Shown here: positions 7,720 to 15,880 of the stretch, piece by piece
How the letters are laid out: each line of letters starts with the position of its first letter
Position numbering within the stretch: position 1 is the stretch's first letter
Assembly (NCBI GenBank): GCA_963734625.1
Contig: CAVTHW010000005.1
Coordinates: forward strand, 1 to 44,099
Reading direction: 5' to 3'
From: CAVTHW01 sp963734625
GTDB taxonomy: Bacteria > Acidobacteriota > Terriglobia > Bryobacterales > Bryobacteraceae
Length of the DNA stretch: 44,099 nt
Program-made: the position numbers and the translations under genes
The notes under the pieces: generated by a model
What the model was told of the DNA's origin: nothing
What the model saw: the letters and a program-made list of their open reading frames with translations, nothing else
Databases searched by the model: none

Positions 7720-8423
7720 GAGTCGGCATAGACACCGGTTCTGGGGGGATTCACGGGCCGCTTTTCAGCGACGGTTCCTTCGAGTACATCCCAATTCCGG
7801 ATTCGTTCGGGGGGATAGGCGTTGACAAGAGGACTTACGGAAACACTTGCGGCAGAGGGCGAAGAAAATTGATTGATTACTTCCCTGAAGCTCACCGAGA
7901 GAGGTTGTTCGACCAATCCATCCATTTCGATCCTGAGTTTGAGACATTTACGTACGGTGATCCGACACCTCCCAAGGCGTCATTGCGCCATCTCAGCGAA
8001 GGCAGCCTGCTGGTTTTTTATGCGGGCCTCAAAGGTTGGGATGTCGACTGCCCAGCGGCATTGTACATAATCGGCTACTTCGTGGTCGGGCGGGCAGGCT
8101 TCGCCACCTCCTTTTGCCAAACGGAATTGACCAGGATGTTCCGGAACAACTTTCATGTCATGCACGGCGGAGTCTTCGAAGATCAGAAGAATCGCCTGGT
8201 TCTGGTGAAAGGTAACGCGAACAGCAGGTTATTGAAGAAGGCGGCAAGGATTAGCTCGGTGGGAACGGATAGGAGCGGCCGCCCGCTCCACAGGCTAGCA
8301 TCCGAGATGCAAACGGTGTTTGGAGACTTCGAAGGCAGCACAAGCATCCAGCGAAGTCCACCGCGGTGGGTGGCGACAGAATTCACGCAGCGCGCAGCTC
8401 AGTTTGTCCTGTCCCTTCGGTGA
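7701..8423 (+). CDS. Nmad3-like protein (nucleotide modification associated domain 3)
   Basis: A protein of 240 residues beginning MQVVLLRVGIDTGSGG, followed by GIHGPLFSDGSFEYIPIP (16-33), a conserved opening of the Nmad3 family. Further conserved-looking pieces are FDPEFETFTYGDPTPPKASL and LVFYAGLKGW (about 109-118). Nmad2 and Nmad3 are commonly found together, which supports both calls. No DNA methyltransferase, glycosyltransferase or restriction enzyme is adjacent, so the modification they act with, if any, is not in this cassette. The gene is the last one before 260 bp of non-coding DNA and repeat R3. Confidence 0.65.
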   Translation: MQVVLLRVGIDTGSGGIHGPLFSDGSFEYIPIPDSFGGIGVDKRTYGNTCGRGRRKLIDYFPEAHRERLFDQSIHFDPEFETFTYGDPTPPKASLRHLSEGSLLVFYAGLKGWDVDCPAALYIIGYFVVGRAGFATSFCQTELTRMFRNNFHVMHGGVFEDQKNRLVLVKGNANSRLLKKAARISSVGTDRSGRPLHRLASEMQTVFGDFEGSTSIQRSPPRWVATEFTQRAAQFVLSLR

Positions 8424-8610
8424 GCGCGGTTTGAGTTCTCCGGTGGCTCTGACGGACACCTGTCACGCCACGCCCTCTGACGACGAATCAGGTGCCGCGA
8501 TTGGGAGCCTGCTAGTGGGCTCATGATCAACCTAGAGCGGAGGCCTGGGTCGCCAGTGCAATGCGGTCGAAATTCCGCCTGTTTTTGCGGGACGGGCAAC
8601 CCTGCTCGAA

Positions 8611-8628
8611 GCCGGCCTTCTGGCCGGC
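8611..8628 (+). terminator. perfect 7-bp GC hairpin in the gap after Nmad3
   Basis: GCCGGCC-TTCT-GGCCGGC forms a perfect stem in the 260-bp gap 8424-8683. It has no T-run on either side but lies where the Nmad operon and the convergent 8684 gene would both end, so it may stop either transcript. Nothing else recognisable is in this gap. Confidence 0.4.
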
Positions 8629-8682
8629 TGCCCCGCTGGAAAGCTGGCTGAATAGGCTGCCCCACCGAGGTAACCAGGAGTA

Positions 8683-8846
8683 GTTAACTCGCCGCCGGCG
8701 CGAACCGGGCGGCGGTCTTGTCCAGTTCCCAGGCGAGGTGGTTGATGTAGAGCAACAGGGCCGGTTCGGGGAATGCGCCGTGGAACTTTTCGTGGACGCG
8801 CTGCTGCCAGCCGGGGGTCAGGTGGGCGGAGGCGTCAAGATCCTTG
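8683..8846 (+). repeat. direct repeat R3: in situ 3' end of the resident gene
   Basis: The copy of the repeat that is continuous with a full gene (8684-9148, minus strand), and so probably the source or regenerated end. R1 and R2 share cttgctg where R3 has ctcgccg, so R1 and R2 are more alike here than either is to R3. Confidence 0.9.
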
Positions 8847-9148
8847 GCGAAGAAGCCGTCCTCGTTGGGTATCCCCAGAAAATCCAGGACCGCCCGCACC
8901 AGGTCCAGGTGCGAGAGCAGCATCACCTGGGCCAGATCCTTGGCGAACTCTTCGTCCGGCTCGGCAATGCGGGCGCGAAAGCGGGGGATCGCCTTGCGCA
9001 GGCTCTCGGCGTTCAGTTTGCCGAGCCGGGCGCCGATCTTGAAGGACTCGTACATCTGATAAATCTTGAGCTTTCCCAGGGAGACGCCCCGAACCAGGTT
9101 CCCGAAATCCTCTTCGCTTAGGCCCAACAACACCTCGGATAGTTGCAT
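8684..9148 (-). CDS. hypothetical helical protein; 3' end is an insertion hotspot
   Basis: A protein of 154 residues, predicted mostly helical, with no signal peptide or membrane segment. Notable pieces are GNLVRGVSLGKLKIYQMYE (about 16-34) and the C-terminal LTPGWQQRVHEKFHGAFPEP (about 110-129). I do not recognise a family. It is divergent from purA, with 56 bp between the starts. Its last 44-54 codons are the unit repeated at 5776 and 6786, which makes this gene the likely anchor for the accessory cargos to its left. It appears intact. Confidence 0.7.
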   Translation of the reverse strand: MQLSEVLLGLSEEDFGNLVRGVSLGKLKIYQMYESFKIGARLGKLNAESLRKAIPRFRARIAEPDEEFAKDLAQVMLLSHLDLVRAVLDFLGIPNEDGFFAKDLDASAHLTPGWQQRVHEKFHGAFPEPALLLYINHLAWELDKTAARFAPAAS

Positions 9149-9204
9149 CGAGGCCAGCGTAGCACAACCCTGCGATACAATGAGGAGGTTTTGAGTTTAC
9201 CGCT

Positions 9205-10509
9205 ATGAGCAATCTGGTCGTATTAGGCGCGCAGTGGGGCGATGAGGGCAAGGGAAAGATCGTCGATCTGTTTTCCGAGCGCTTCGACATTGTGGCCCGC
9301 TATCAGGGCGGACACAATGCCGGGCACACCGTGCGCATCCGGGATAAGAAATTCATCCTCAAGCTGATCCCCTCCGGAATTCTGCATCCGCGGGTGAAGG
9401 CCGTCATCGGCAACGGGCTGGTGGTGGACCCCGCGGCGCTGATCGCGGAAATGGAAGCGCTGGAATCCTCCGGCGTGGACGTCTCCGGGCAGCTTGCCAT
9501 CAGCAACCGCGCCCACGTGATCTTCCCCTTCCACCGGCTGGTGGAGAAGATCTCCGAGGGACGCGCGGACCGGGTGGCGATCGGCACCACCTCGCGCGGG
9601 ATCGGCCCCTGTTACGAGGACAAGATCGCGCGCCGCGGCATCCGCATCGCCGACTGGATCGACGAGCGGGGTTTTGAAGCCCTCTACGACGCCCTGGCTC
9701 AGGACAAGCAGACCATCTCCTGCGCGTTCGACATCAAGGAACCGATCGATTACGCGGCCATCAAAGCGGAGTACCGGCGCCTGGCTGACCGGATCCGGCC
9801 CCTGGTGTGCGACACGGCCCTGCTGCTGAACCGGGCCATCGCCGCCGGCCAGCGCGTGCTGTTCGAGGGCGCGCAGGGCACGATGCTGGACGTGGACCAC
9901 GGCACCTACCCCTTCGTTACCTCGTCCAGCGCGACGGCGGGGGGCGTCGCCACGGGCACGGGCGTGCCGCCAGGGCGTATCGGCGGCGTGGTTGGAGTTT
10001 CGAAGGCTTATATCACGCGCGTGGGCGGGGGTCCGTTCCCGACCGAGTCGCTCGAAGAGGCCGGGGAGCAACTTCGCAAGATCGGCAACGAGTACGGCGC
10101 GGTGACGGGGCGGCCGCGGCGCTGCGGCTGGTTTGACGTGCCGCTGGCGCGTTACACCTCGATGCTCAACGGGTTCGACAGCCTGGCCATCACCAAGCTC
10201 GACGTGCTCGACCATCTGCAGGAGATCCCCGTCTGCACGGCCTACCGGGTCCGCGGCAAGGAAACCGATGAAATGCCGGCGACCGCGGCGGAGGTAGAGG
10301 CGCTGGAGCCGGTCTATCGGAGCCTGCCCGGCTGGCACACCGCGACGGCCGGAATCACGCGTTACGAGGAACTGCCCCCGCAAGCGCGCCAATACCTGGA
10401 GTTCCTGGAAGCCAGCGTCGGTGTGGAAGCCGGCTGCATTTCCACCGGGCCGGAACGCGACCAGACAATCCTGAGGCCCGGCTCGCGGCTGGAGAAACTG
10501 CTGGGCTGA
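9205..10509 (+). CDS. purA: adenylosuccinate synthetase
   Basis: A protein of 434 residues, standard length. It joins IMP and aspartate using GTP, the first committed step to AMP. The N terminus carries the P-loop-like GAQWGDEGKGK (8-18) with the catalytic Asp, then GGHNAGHT (35-42); also present are TTSRGIGPCYEDK, FEGAQGTMLDVDHGTYPFVT and the C-terminal KLDVLD nucleotide-binding region. The ATG at 9205 matches the family N terminus. An aggagg sequence sits 16 bp upstream, further away than usual. It is divergent from the hotspot gene and probably constitutively expressed. Confidence 0.98.
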   Translation: MSNLVVLGAQWGDEGKGKIVDLFSERFDIVARYQGGHNAGHTVRIRDKKFILKLIPSGILHPRVKAVIGNGLVVDPAALIAEMEALESSGVDVSGQLAISNRAHVIFPFHRLVEKISEGRADRVAIGTTSRGIGPCYEDKIARRGIRIADWIDERGFEALYDALAQDKQTISCAFDIKEPIDYAAIKAEYRRLADRIRPLVCDTALLLNRAIAAGQRVLFEGAQGTMLDVDHGTYPFVTSSSATAGGVATGTGVPPGRIGGVVGVSKAYITRVGGGPFPTESLEEAGEQLRKIGNEYGAVTGRPRRCGWFDVPLARYTSMLNGFDSLAITKLDVLDHLQEIPVCTAYRVRGKETDEMPATAAEVEALEPVYRSLPGWHTATAGITRYEELPPQARQYLEFLEASVGVEAGCISTGPERDQTILRPGSRLEKLLG

Positions 10510-10522
10510 TGCTCTATATTTA

Positions 10523-10789
10523 ATGGACATGGTCGAGGACGCAGCCAGCCCGGAAGAGATCCTGGCGCAATTCAACCGTCTGATCCGGGAGCTGTTGCGG
10601 GGGCAGATCAACCGCAACACCTTCCGTCCCTGGGAGGTCAGGCTGCTGTTGGATTTCGAGGCCTGCCAACTGCGGGAATCGGCCAGGGAGAAGACTTTGC
10701 GCCGCTATCAGAAGGCGGTGCAGCGCCAGATGGAGCAGGGGGCGACAGCGCCCATGCTGCTGAGCGAGTACCTGGGCACGAAAGCTTGA
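10523..10789 (+). CDS. conserved-looking small hypothetical protein
   Basis: A protein of 88 residues, or 86 if the ATG at 10529 is used. It is largely helical and charged (EEILAQFNRLIRELLRGQIN, then FRPWEVRLLLDFEACQL). No family is recognised. A TATATT hexamer at 10515-10520 sits so close to the start that the mRNA would be leaderless or nearly so, and no Shine-Dalgarno is visible. It follows purA by 13 bp and precedes yggX, so it may also be read through from purA. Confidence 0.6.
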   Translation: MDMVEDAASPEEILAQFNRLIRELLRGQINRNTFRPWEVRLLLDFEACQLRESAREKTLRRYQKAVQRQMEQGATAPMLLSEYLGTKA

Positions 10790-10843
10790 GCGGGCCCGCG
10801 CTATCCTGGTCAGGTAGCCTCAAATCGCGCGAGGGAGTCAATC

Positions 10844-11134
10844 ATGGGCAGTGGCCGGAAGGTGTTTTGCGTCAAGTTTCAGCGGGAGATGGAAGGACTG
10901 GACGAGGTCCCCTTCGACAACCATCCGCTCGGGCAGCGCATCTATGAGAACGTGTCCAAAGACGCCTGGAAGCTCTGGGTGGAGCGGATGAAGATGGTCA
11001 TAAACGAGTACCGCCTGAATCTCGGCGCTCGCGAGAGCCAGGAATTCCTCATCAAGCAGATGGAGGAGTTTTTCTTCGGCGAAGGGGCGGCGCTCCCGCC
11101 CGATTATGTTCCCCCGGCCGCGGGCGGGCACTAG
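10844..11134 (+). CDS. yggX: YggX-type Fe(II)-trafficking / oxidative damage protection protein
   Basis: A protein of 96 residues, near the usual 90. It contains VFCVKFQREMEGLDEVPFD (6-24) with the conserved Cys of the family, followed by GQRIYENVSKDAWKLW and an INEYRLNL segment. YggX protects iron-sulfur clusters and is linked to labile iron. A gagggag ribosome site precedes ATG 10844. Its TAG stop (11132-11134) overlaps the stop of the convergent ATPase gene; the palindrome CTAG (11131-11134) supplies both. Confidence 0.93.
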   Translation: MGSGRKVFCVKFQREMEGLDEVPFDNHPLGQRIYENVSKDAWKLWVERMKMVINEYRLNLGARESQEFLIKQMEEFFFGEGAALPPDYVPPAAGGH

Positions 11135-12399
11135 GCCCGCGCGAAGTAGAGGCTCACCGCCCGCTCCAGGTCGGTCCGGTTCAGGCGGGCCGGACGCCCT
11201 TCGTACAGGCTGATGGACATCAGCACCCGGCAGAGATCGACGGGGTAGCAGGCGCGCAACACCGTGCGGCCGTCGCGCAGGCACAGCGATCTCAGGTAGT
11301 CCGCCATCTCCTGGTCGTACGGGATGGCGCGGGCCAGCGTCTGCCGCCGGAGGATCTCGTCGAAAATCCCGGCCGTCACTTCTTCGACGAGGATCTTGTT
11401 CTGGATGCGCCGCAGGAAGGCCTCGTCGGCCAGGCTGTTGGGGTCCAGGTTGGTGGCGAAGACCACCATCAGCTCGAACGGAATCTGAAACTTCACGCCG
11501 TAGCGCAGCATGAGGTAGTCGACGCGCCGGTCCAAGGGCACGATCCAGCGGTTGAGGAGATCGCGGGGCGGAATGAGCTGGCGCCCGAAGTCGTCGATCA
11601 CCAGGATGCCGTTGTTGGCCTTCATCTGGAGCGGGGCAGCGTAAGTTCCCGAGGCCTCGTCCATGCGCAGATCCAGCATGCTCGGCACCAGTTCCCCTCC
11701 GGTGATGATGCAGGGACGGCGGCAGCGTACCCAGCGCGGGTCGTGCTCCGGGTCCTTCCCTTCGGGGTCTACAGCCTGGTGAACCACCGGATCGTAATGC
11801 ATGATGATCTGGCCATCCACTTCCACGGCATACGGGATAAGGACGTCGTCGTCGTAGAGGCGGATCAGCCTTTCGGCCAGAGACGTCTTCCCATTGCCGG
11901 TCGAGCCGTAAAGGAACAGAGCGGACTGGGATATGAGGGCCGGTCCCAACTGGTCAAGCAAGACGTCCGTCAGCACCAGCTCGGATAAAGCGCGGCGCAG
12001 CCTGTCGCGATTCACCGAGATCCTGGCCGTCTGGGCCTTGGTGCCCGCGGTGTACTGCGCCAGTGACACCGGGCAGGGGCCGGCGTACTGCGTGATCTCG
12101 AAGCGCTCGATCGCCAGTTGGCGGCCGGGGCCGGACAGTGTGAAGTTGTAGTCGTTGCCGGCCATGCCAGTGACTTCCACGAGCTGGCGGTGGCGCATCT
12201 GACGGAAGGCCCCTTCGACCACCGAGGGGGACAGCTTCAGCGTTTTGCTGAGCGAACTCAGGCTGCTGGCCCTCTCAATGAACACCCGCCGCAGGAGCAG
12301 ATCCTGTACCAGGATGTCGGAGATGCCGAGCTTCTCAAACGACTCAGGGACTGGCGGAAAAAACGCCGGCCGGTTTCCGGATTGAGTGACCGCTGTCAT
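11131..12399 (-). CDS. AAA+ ATPase with N-terminal winged-helix-like region
   Basis: A protein of 422 residues. Residues about 20-80 resemble a helix-turn-helix/winged-helix (SSLSKTLKLSPSVVEGAFRQ). The ATPase core has Walker A GSTGNGKTS (about 167-175), Walker B NGILVIDDFGRQ and sensor region FELMVVFATNLDP. The family, often annotated as an ATPase associated with secretion or pilus loci, has no clear defined substrate. It is divergent from a secretin gene and reads into the yggX stop. This neighbourhood supports a role in assembly or regulation of an envelope secretion system, but that is inference. Confidence 0.7.
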   Translation of the reverse strand: MTAVTQSGNRPAFFPPVPESFEKLGISDILVQDLLLRRVFIERASSLSSLSKTLKLSPSVVEGAFRQMRHRQLVEVTGMAGNDYNFTLSGPGRQLAIERFEITQYAGPCPVSLAQYTAGTKAQTARISVNRDRLRRALSELVLTDVLLDQLGPALISQSALFLYGSTGNGKTSLAERLIRLYDDDVLIPYAVEVDGQIIMHYDPVVHQAVDPEGKDPEHDPRWVRCRRPCIITGGELVPSMLDLRMDEASGTYAAPLQMKANNGILVIDDFGRQLIPPRDLLNRWIVPLDRRVDYLMLRYGVKFQIPFELMVVFATNLDPNSLADEAFLRRIQNKILVEEVTAGIFDEILRRQTLARAIPYDQEMADYLRSLCLRDGRTVLRACYPVDLCRVLMSISLYEGRPARLNRTDLERAVSLYFARA

Positions 12400-12487
12400 A
12401 CACTTAATCTACATCAGGTTAAGCGCTTCTGAGCCGCGAAGTGAGAATGCCCTGCACGCTTGTCTGGCCCGGCCCGTCCTACCAGAT

Positions 12488-14038
12488 GTGAGGGTATTGT
12501 CCGTCCTGGCACTGGCGCTCGCCAGCGCGCTGCTCCTGACCGCCTCGGAGGACCAGGCGCGCCGCCTGTTCAAAGACGGGCAGCGGGCTGAGAAGGCGGG
12601 CGATGTAGTTCGGGCTTATCTGCTTTATTCTCAAGCGTCTGCCGAGAGCCCGCAGAATCGGGATTACTGGCTCAAGAGCCAGGCTTTGCGGGTCCGGGCG
12701 ACCCTGGCGCCCAAGCCCATTACTCAGCCAGCGGCACCGGCGGAGCCCCGCGAGCAACTGCCCCCGGAGCCCGCACCAGTTCCTCCCGTCGATTTGATTG
12801 CGTCACCGGGACGAAAGAGCCTCGATTTGCGCGGCAACGCCACGTCGCTGTTCACTCAGGTCGCGCGGGCCTACGGCCTGGAGGTGGTCTTTGATTCCGA
12901 TTACCCTCCTGGCGCTACCATCGGTTTCCGGCTTGACGACGCCGATTACCGCGACGCGCTGCGCGCGCTGGAGGCGGTGACGAGTTCGTTCGTATGGCCC
13001 GTGAGCGAGAGACGCCTCCTGGTGGCGAAGGATACGCCGCAGAAGCGAATCGAGATGGAGCCGCTGGTCTCGGTCACGATCCCCGTTCCGGAAATGGTCA
13101 CCTTGCAAGACGCCCAGGAATTGGTCAACGCCGTGCGAACGGCGATGGCGCTGCAGCGTCTGGCTCTGGATTCCCAGCGCCGGGTAATCGTGGTGAGGGA
13201 CCGCGTTTCAAGGGTCCGGCCGGCTCAGGCCTTGATCGAGCAACTGCTGCGCAAGCGCCCCGAAGTCATGATCTCGGTGGAGTTCGTGGAGGTGAACAGC
13301 AGCGCTTCGACCCGTTACGGCACTTCTCTGCAGACTCTCTTTCCTCTGCTGGATTTCGGCAGGGCCTGGAACTCGCTCGCTTCGGCGCCGTCCGGCTTCG
13401 CCAGCTATTTGACCTTCGGCGGGGGCAGCACTCTGCTGGGACTCGGCGTGACCAGCGCGCAGGCGTTCGCGCAGATGACCCGCTCGACGGGCAGCAGCCT
13501 CTACCGTACGGAGCTGCGCTCGCTCGACGGGCAGCCAGCCACTCTGCACGTGGGCGAGCGATATCCAATTCTCACGGGGAAGTCCATAGGCGCCACCGCC
13601 GGCACGGCGTTCCAGGTGCCTCCGACGATCAACTTCGAAGAGCTGGGGCTGCTCATAAAGATCACGCCGCACGTCAACGGCGCCGATGAAGTGACTCTGG
13701 ATGTAGAGGCCGAGTTCACGGCGCTTACCGGGCAGACCTTCGACGAGGTGCCGCAACTCAGCAACCGGCAACTCCAGTCCGCCGTGCGGTTGCGCATGGG
13801 TGAGCGGGCGGCCATCGCCGGCCTGATGAATTCGTCGCAGGCGCGCACAATCACCGGTCTGGCCGGCTTGTCCCGCGTTCCGCTGCTGGGCCCGCTGCTG
13901 AGCCAGCGCACGCGCGACGACAGCCAGACCCAACTGCTGCTGGTGATCCAGCCGGCTCTGTTGAGCCTGCCGCCCAGCCCAGACTCCTTGTACGCCGTCC
14001 CAGTGGGCTCGGAACAACGCCCGCGATACCCGCTCTGA
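12488..14038 (+). CDS. secretin (type II/IV pilus GspD/PilQ-like)
   Basis: A protein of 516 residues from a GTG start chosen because it gives a clean signal peptide (VRVLSVLALALASALLLTAS); an ORF extending upstream to 12386 overlaps the divergent gene. A TPR-like segment (QARRLFKDGQRAEKAGD) follows, then an N-domain (about 110-170), a ring-building domain near 195-260, and the C-terminal secretin domain with EELGLLIKITPHV and VPLLGPLLSQ, a clear secretin signature. It would form an outer-membrane pore. The inner-membrane and motor genes are not nearby. It is followed 10 bp later by the Cna-B-like gene, probably in one operon. Confidence 0.8.
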   Translation: MRVLSVLALALASALLLTASEDQARRLFKDGQRAEKAGDVVRAYLLYSQASAESPQNRDYWLKSQALRVRATLAPKPITQPAAPAEPREQLPPEPAPVPPVDLIASPGRKSLDLRGNATSLFTQVARAYGLEVVFDSDYPPGATIGFRLDDADYRDALRALEAVTSSFVWPVSERRLLVAKDTPQKRIEMEPLVSVTIPVPEMVTLQDAQELVNAVRTAMALQRLALDSQRRVIVVRDRVSRVRPAQALIEQLLRKRPEVMISVEFVEVNSSASTRYGTSLQTLFPLLDFGRAWNSLASAPSGFASYLTFGGGSTLLGLGVTSAQAFAQMTRSTGSSLYRTELRSLDGQPATLHVGERYPILTGKSIGATAGTAFQVPPTINFEELGLLIKITPHVNGADEVTLDVEAEFTALTGQTFDEVPQLSNRQLQSAVRLRMGERAAIAGLMNSSQARTITGLAGLSRVPLLGPLLSQRTRDDSQTQLLLVIQPALLSLPPSPDSLYAVPVGSEQRPRYPL

Positions 14039-14047
14039 GAGGCGGCT

Positions 14048-15874
14048 ATGCGCACCCGGTGCTGGCGCTTTGGATCGTGCTTGGCGGCGCTCATTCTCTT
14101 CGCGGCGGTTGGGTTCGGCCAGACGGACGAGGATTCCGGCCAAATGGGCGAGGACGAACCTCCTCCGCAGGGTGTGAGCATCATCGGCGCCGTCTTGGAA
14201 GAGGGGAGCCGGGTTCCGGTTGCAGAGGCATACGTGACGCTGCTCGCCGCGCCTTCGCTGGATTATGCCGATAGTGGTTTTGTAGACGAATCAGGGAAAT
14301 TCGCCCTCACTGCGACCAAGCCGGGACACTATGTCGTCAGGGCCACCGCCAGAGGCTTCGCAGATGCCATCTACCCCGATTCGGGGCCGGGTATCGATAT
14401 CGATGAAGCCGCTTTAAAGACCGGAGGCGAACTCGCCGCCGCAGCTATTACGCTTCGAAGGCTGGGAACTATCACTGGCCGTATTCAGGATAGCGGGACG
14501 GAGAAGCCTGTACCTTCGATCGGAATCCAGGCGCTGCGGATGTATTGGTTTCGGGGACAGCGCGCATTCGCCCGGGAGGGCAACGGAGTCCAGACCGACG
14601 AGACCGGCGCGTTCCGCGTTGAGCGATTGCCCGCGGGTGAGTACTTTCTCGAGATTGTTCCGCCGGCGGGTGGGACGTCGAGAGGACGGGTATTCAAATT
14701 TGGGGTCTCGGCGGTTCAAACACCCGACGGCGAACTCGCCGTCAGCATGATCCCGATGGAGACCGAGGAGCCCGAAGAGCCGAAACCCGAGCCCTCCAGA
14801 TCCCTTGATCCCTACCCACTGGTATTCTGGCCATCCGATCCGGAAGCGGGAGCGCCAGTGGACTTGTCCAAAGGCGGCCTGGCCGATGCGGGCGTAATCG
14901 GCATAAGCCGCACCAAACCAGTGCTGCTTCGGGGAAACCTGAAGTGCACCGACGAATGGGTCGAAGGTGCGAGTGTGGCGCGCGTGCTCGGAGTGACCCC
15001 GTTGAGCGTGAACAGCACCGGCGCGTGCGGTCCGTTTGCGATTCCAGTCATGTCTCCGGGCAGGTATCGGGTCTTGCTCACGCGACTCAATCTCCGATGG
15101 TCGCCGCCTTCGGGGGCGCAGATCAAGGCCGCATCAGCGGCGGAAATCATCGCAGACTCGCAGAAGAGGATGGCGGTCGCTGTGGAGAACATATTCGTGG
15201 GAGCGGACGGCGACCTAACGATTGATCTCGAGCCACGGCAGGTGCCGACAATCGCGGGCCATATCACCTGCGACTGCCGGAACGCTGAGCGGGCCGGCGC
15301 TATCCGTAAGATCTCGCTCGTCGGGTTGGATGGATCTGAAGTGGCCTATTTCGATGTCGGCGAGGATGGGTCATTCCGCGGGATGGCGCCGGTCCAAGAC
15401 CTCGGTAACGTAGCGCTCGACCGGTTGCTGGAGGTCAAATCGCCCGCGAATGGCCTCTACGTGAAGAAGATCGTTTTGGACGGCGCCGAGACGGGGTCGT
15501 ATCTCCAATTCAAGCTGGGGCCGCCATCTCAGATTCTTGAGATTACGTTGTCGGACCGGCCCGCGCTGGTCAGCGGCAAGGTGAGTTGGGACGGCAAGCC
15601 AGCGGCTGGACAGAAGGTGGTGCTGGCCACGTGGCCGGCGCTCGGCGCGGATGGTTTCCCTTCTTACACGAGCGCTTCAGTTGCGCTCGACGGGAGCTTC
15701 AACATATCGGGTCTCGCGCCTGGTACATACCGCGCCGTCAGCCTCGCTCCCGAAACGTGGGACCGCATTCAAATGCCGGCGATTCTAAGCTCACTTCTGG
15801 CATCCAGGGGCGTAGATCTCAAGCTGGCGGAGAGTGAATCGACGACGATTTCGCTCGAAGCCGAATTGCCTTGA
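14048..15874 (+). CDS. exported carboxypeptidase-regulatory-like (Cna-B) domain protein
   Basis: A protein of 608 residues with a signal peptide (residues 1-25, ending VGFGQ). At least two carboxypeptidase-regulatory-like beta-sandwich repeats are visible: GAVLEEGSRVPVAEAYVTL with FALTATKPGHYVV, and GTITGRIQDSGTEKPVPSI with FRVERLPAGEYFLE. A third appears at the C terminus (LVSGKVSWDGKPAAGQKVVL with FNISGLAPGTYRAV). Such proteins are abundant in Acidobacteriota, often as surface or TonB-linked adhesive domains; the function is unknown. It probably shares a transcript with the secretin and converges on the VWA gene with a 6-bp gap. Confidence 0.75.
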   Translation: MRTRCWRFGSCLAALILFAAVGFGQTDEDSGQMGEDEPPPQGVSIIGAVLEEGSRVPVAEAYVTLLAAPSLDYADSGFVDESGKFALTATKPGHYVVRATARGFADAIYPDSGPGIDIDEAALKTGGELAAAAITLRRLGTITGRIQDSGTEKPVPSIGIQALRMYWFRGQRAFAREGNGVQTDETGAFRVERLPAGEYFLEIVPPAGGTSRGRVFKFGVSAVQTPDGELAVSMIPMETEEPEEPKPEPSRSLDPYPLVFWPSDPEAGAPVDLSKGGLADAGVIGISRTKPVLLRGNLKCTDEWVEGASVARVLGVTPLSVNSTGACGPFAIPVMSPGRYRVLLTRLNLRWSPPSGAQIKAASAAEIIADSQKRMAVAVENIFVGADGDLTIDLEPRQVPTIAGHITCDCRNAERAGAIRKISLVGLDGSEVAYFDVGEDGSFRGMAPVQDLGNVALDRLLEVKSPANGLYVKKIVLDGAETGSYLQFKLGPPSQILEITLSDRPALVSGKVSWDGKPAAGQKVVLATWPALGADGFPSYTSASVALDGSFNISGLAPGTYRAVSLAPETWDRIQMPAILSSLLASRGVDLKLAESESTTISLEAELP

Positions 15875-15880
15875 GCCCGG

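Noticed and set aside
5776..8846. Integron cassette array
   Set aside because: The repeats are coding-derived direct copies without attC-type inverted arms, and there is no integron integrase next to them.
5776..8846. CRISPR array
   Set aside because: Only three repeats of over 130 bp, separated by genes of 0.9-1.7 kb.
9223..10620. A 465-residue minus-strand ORF
   Set aside because: It is antisense to purA, which is intact and unambiguous.
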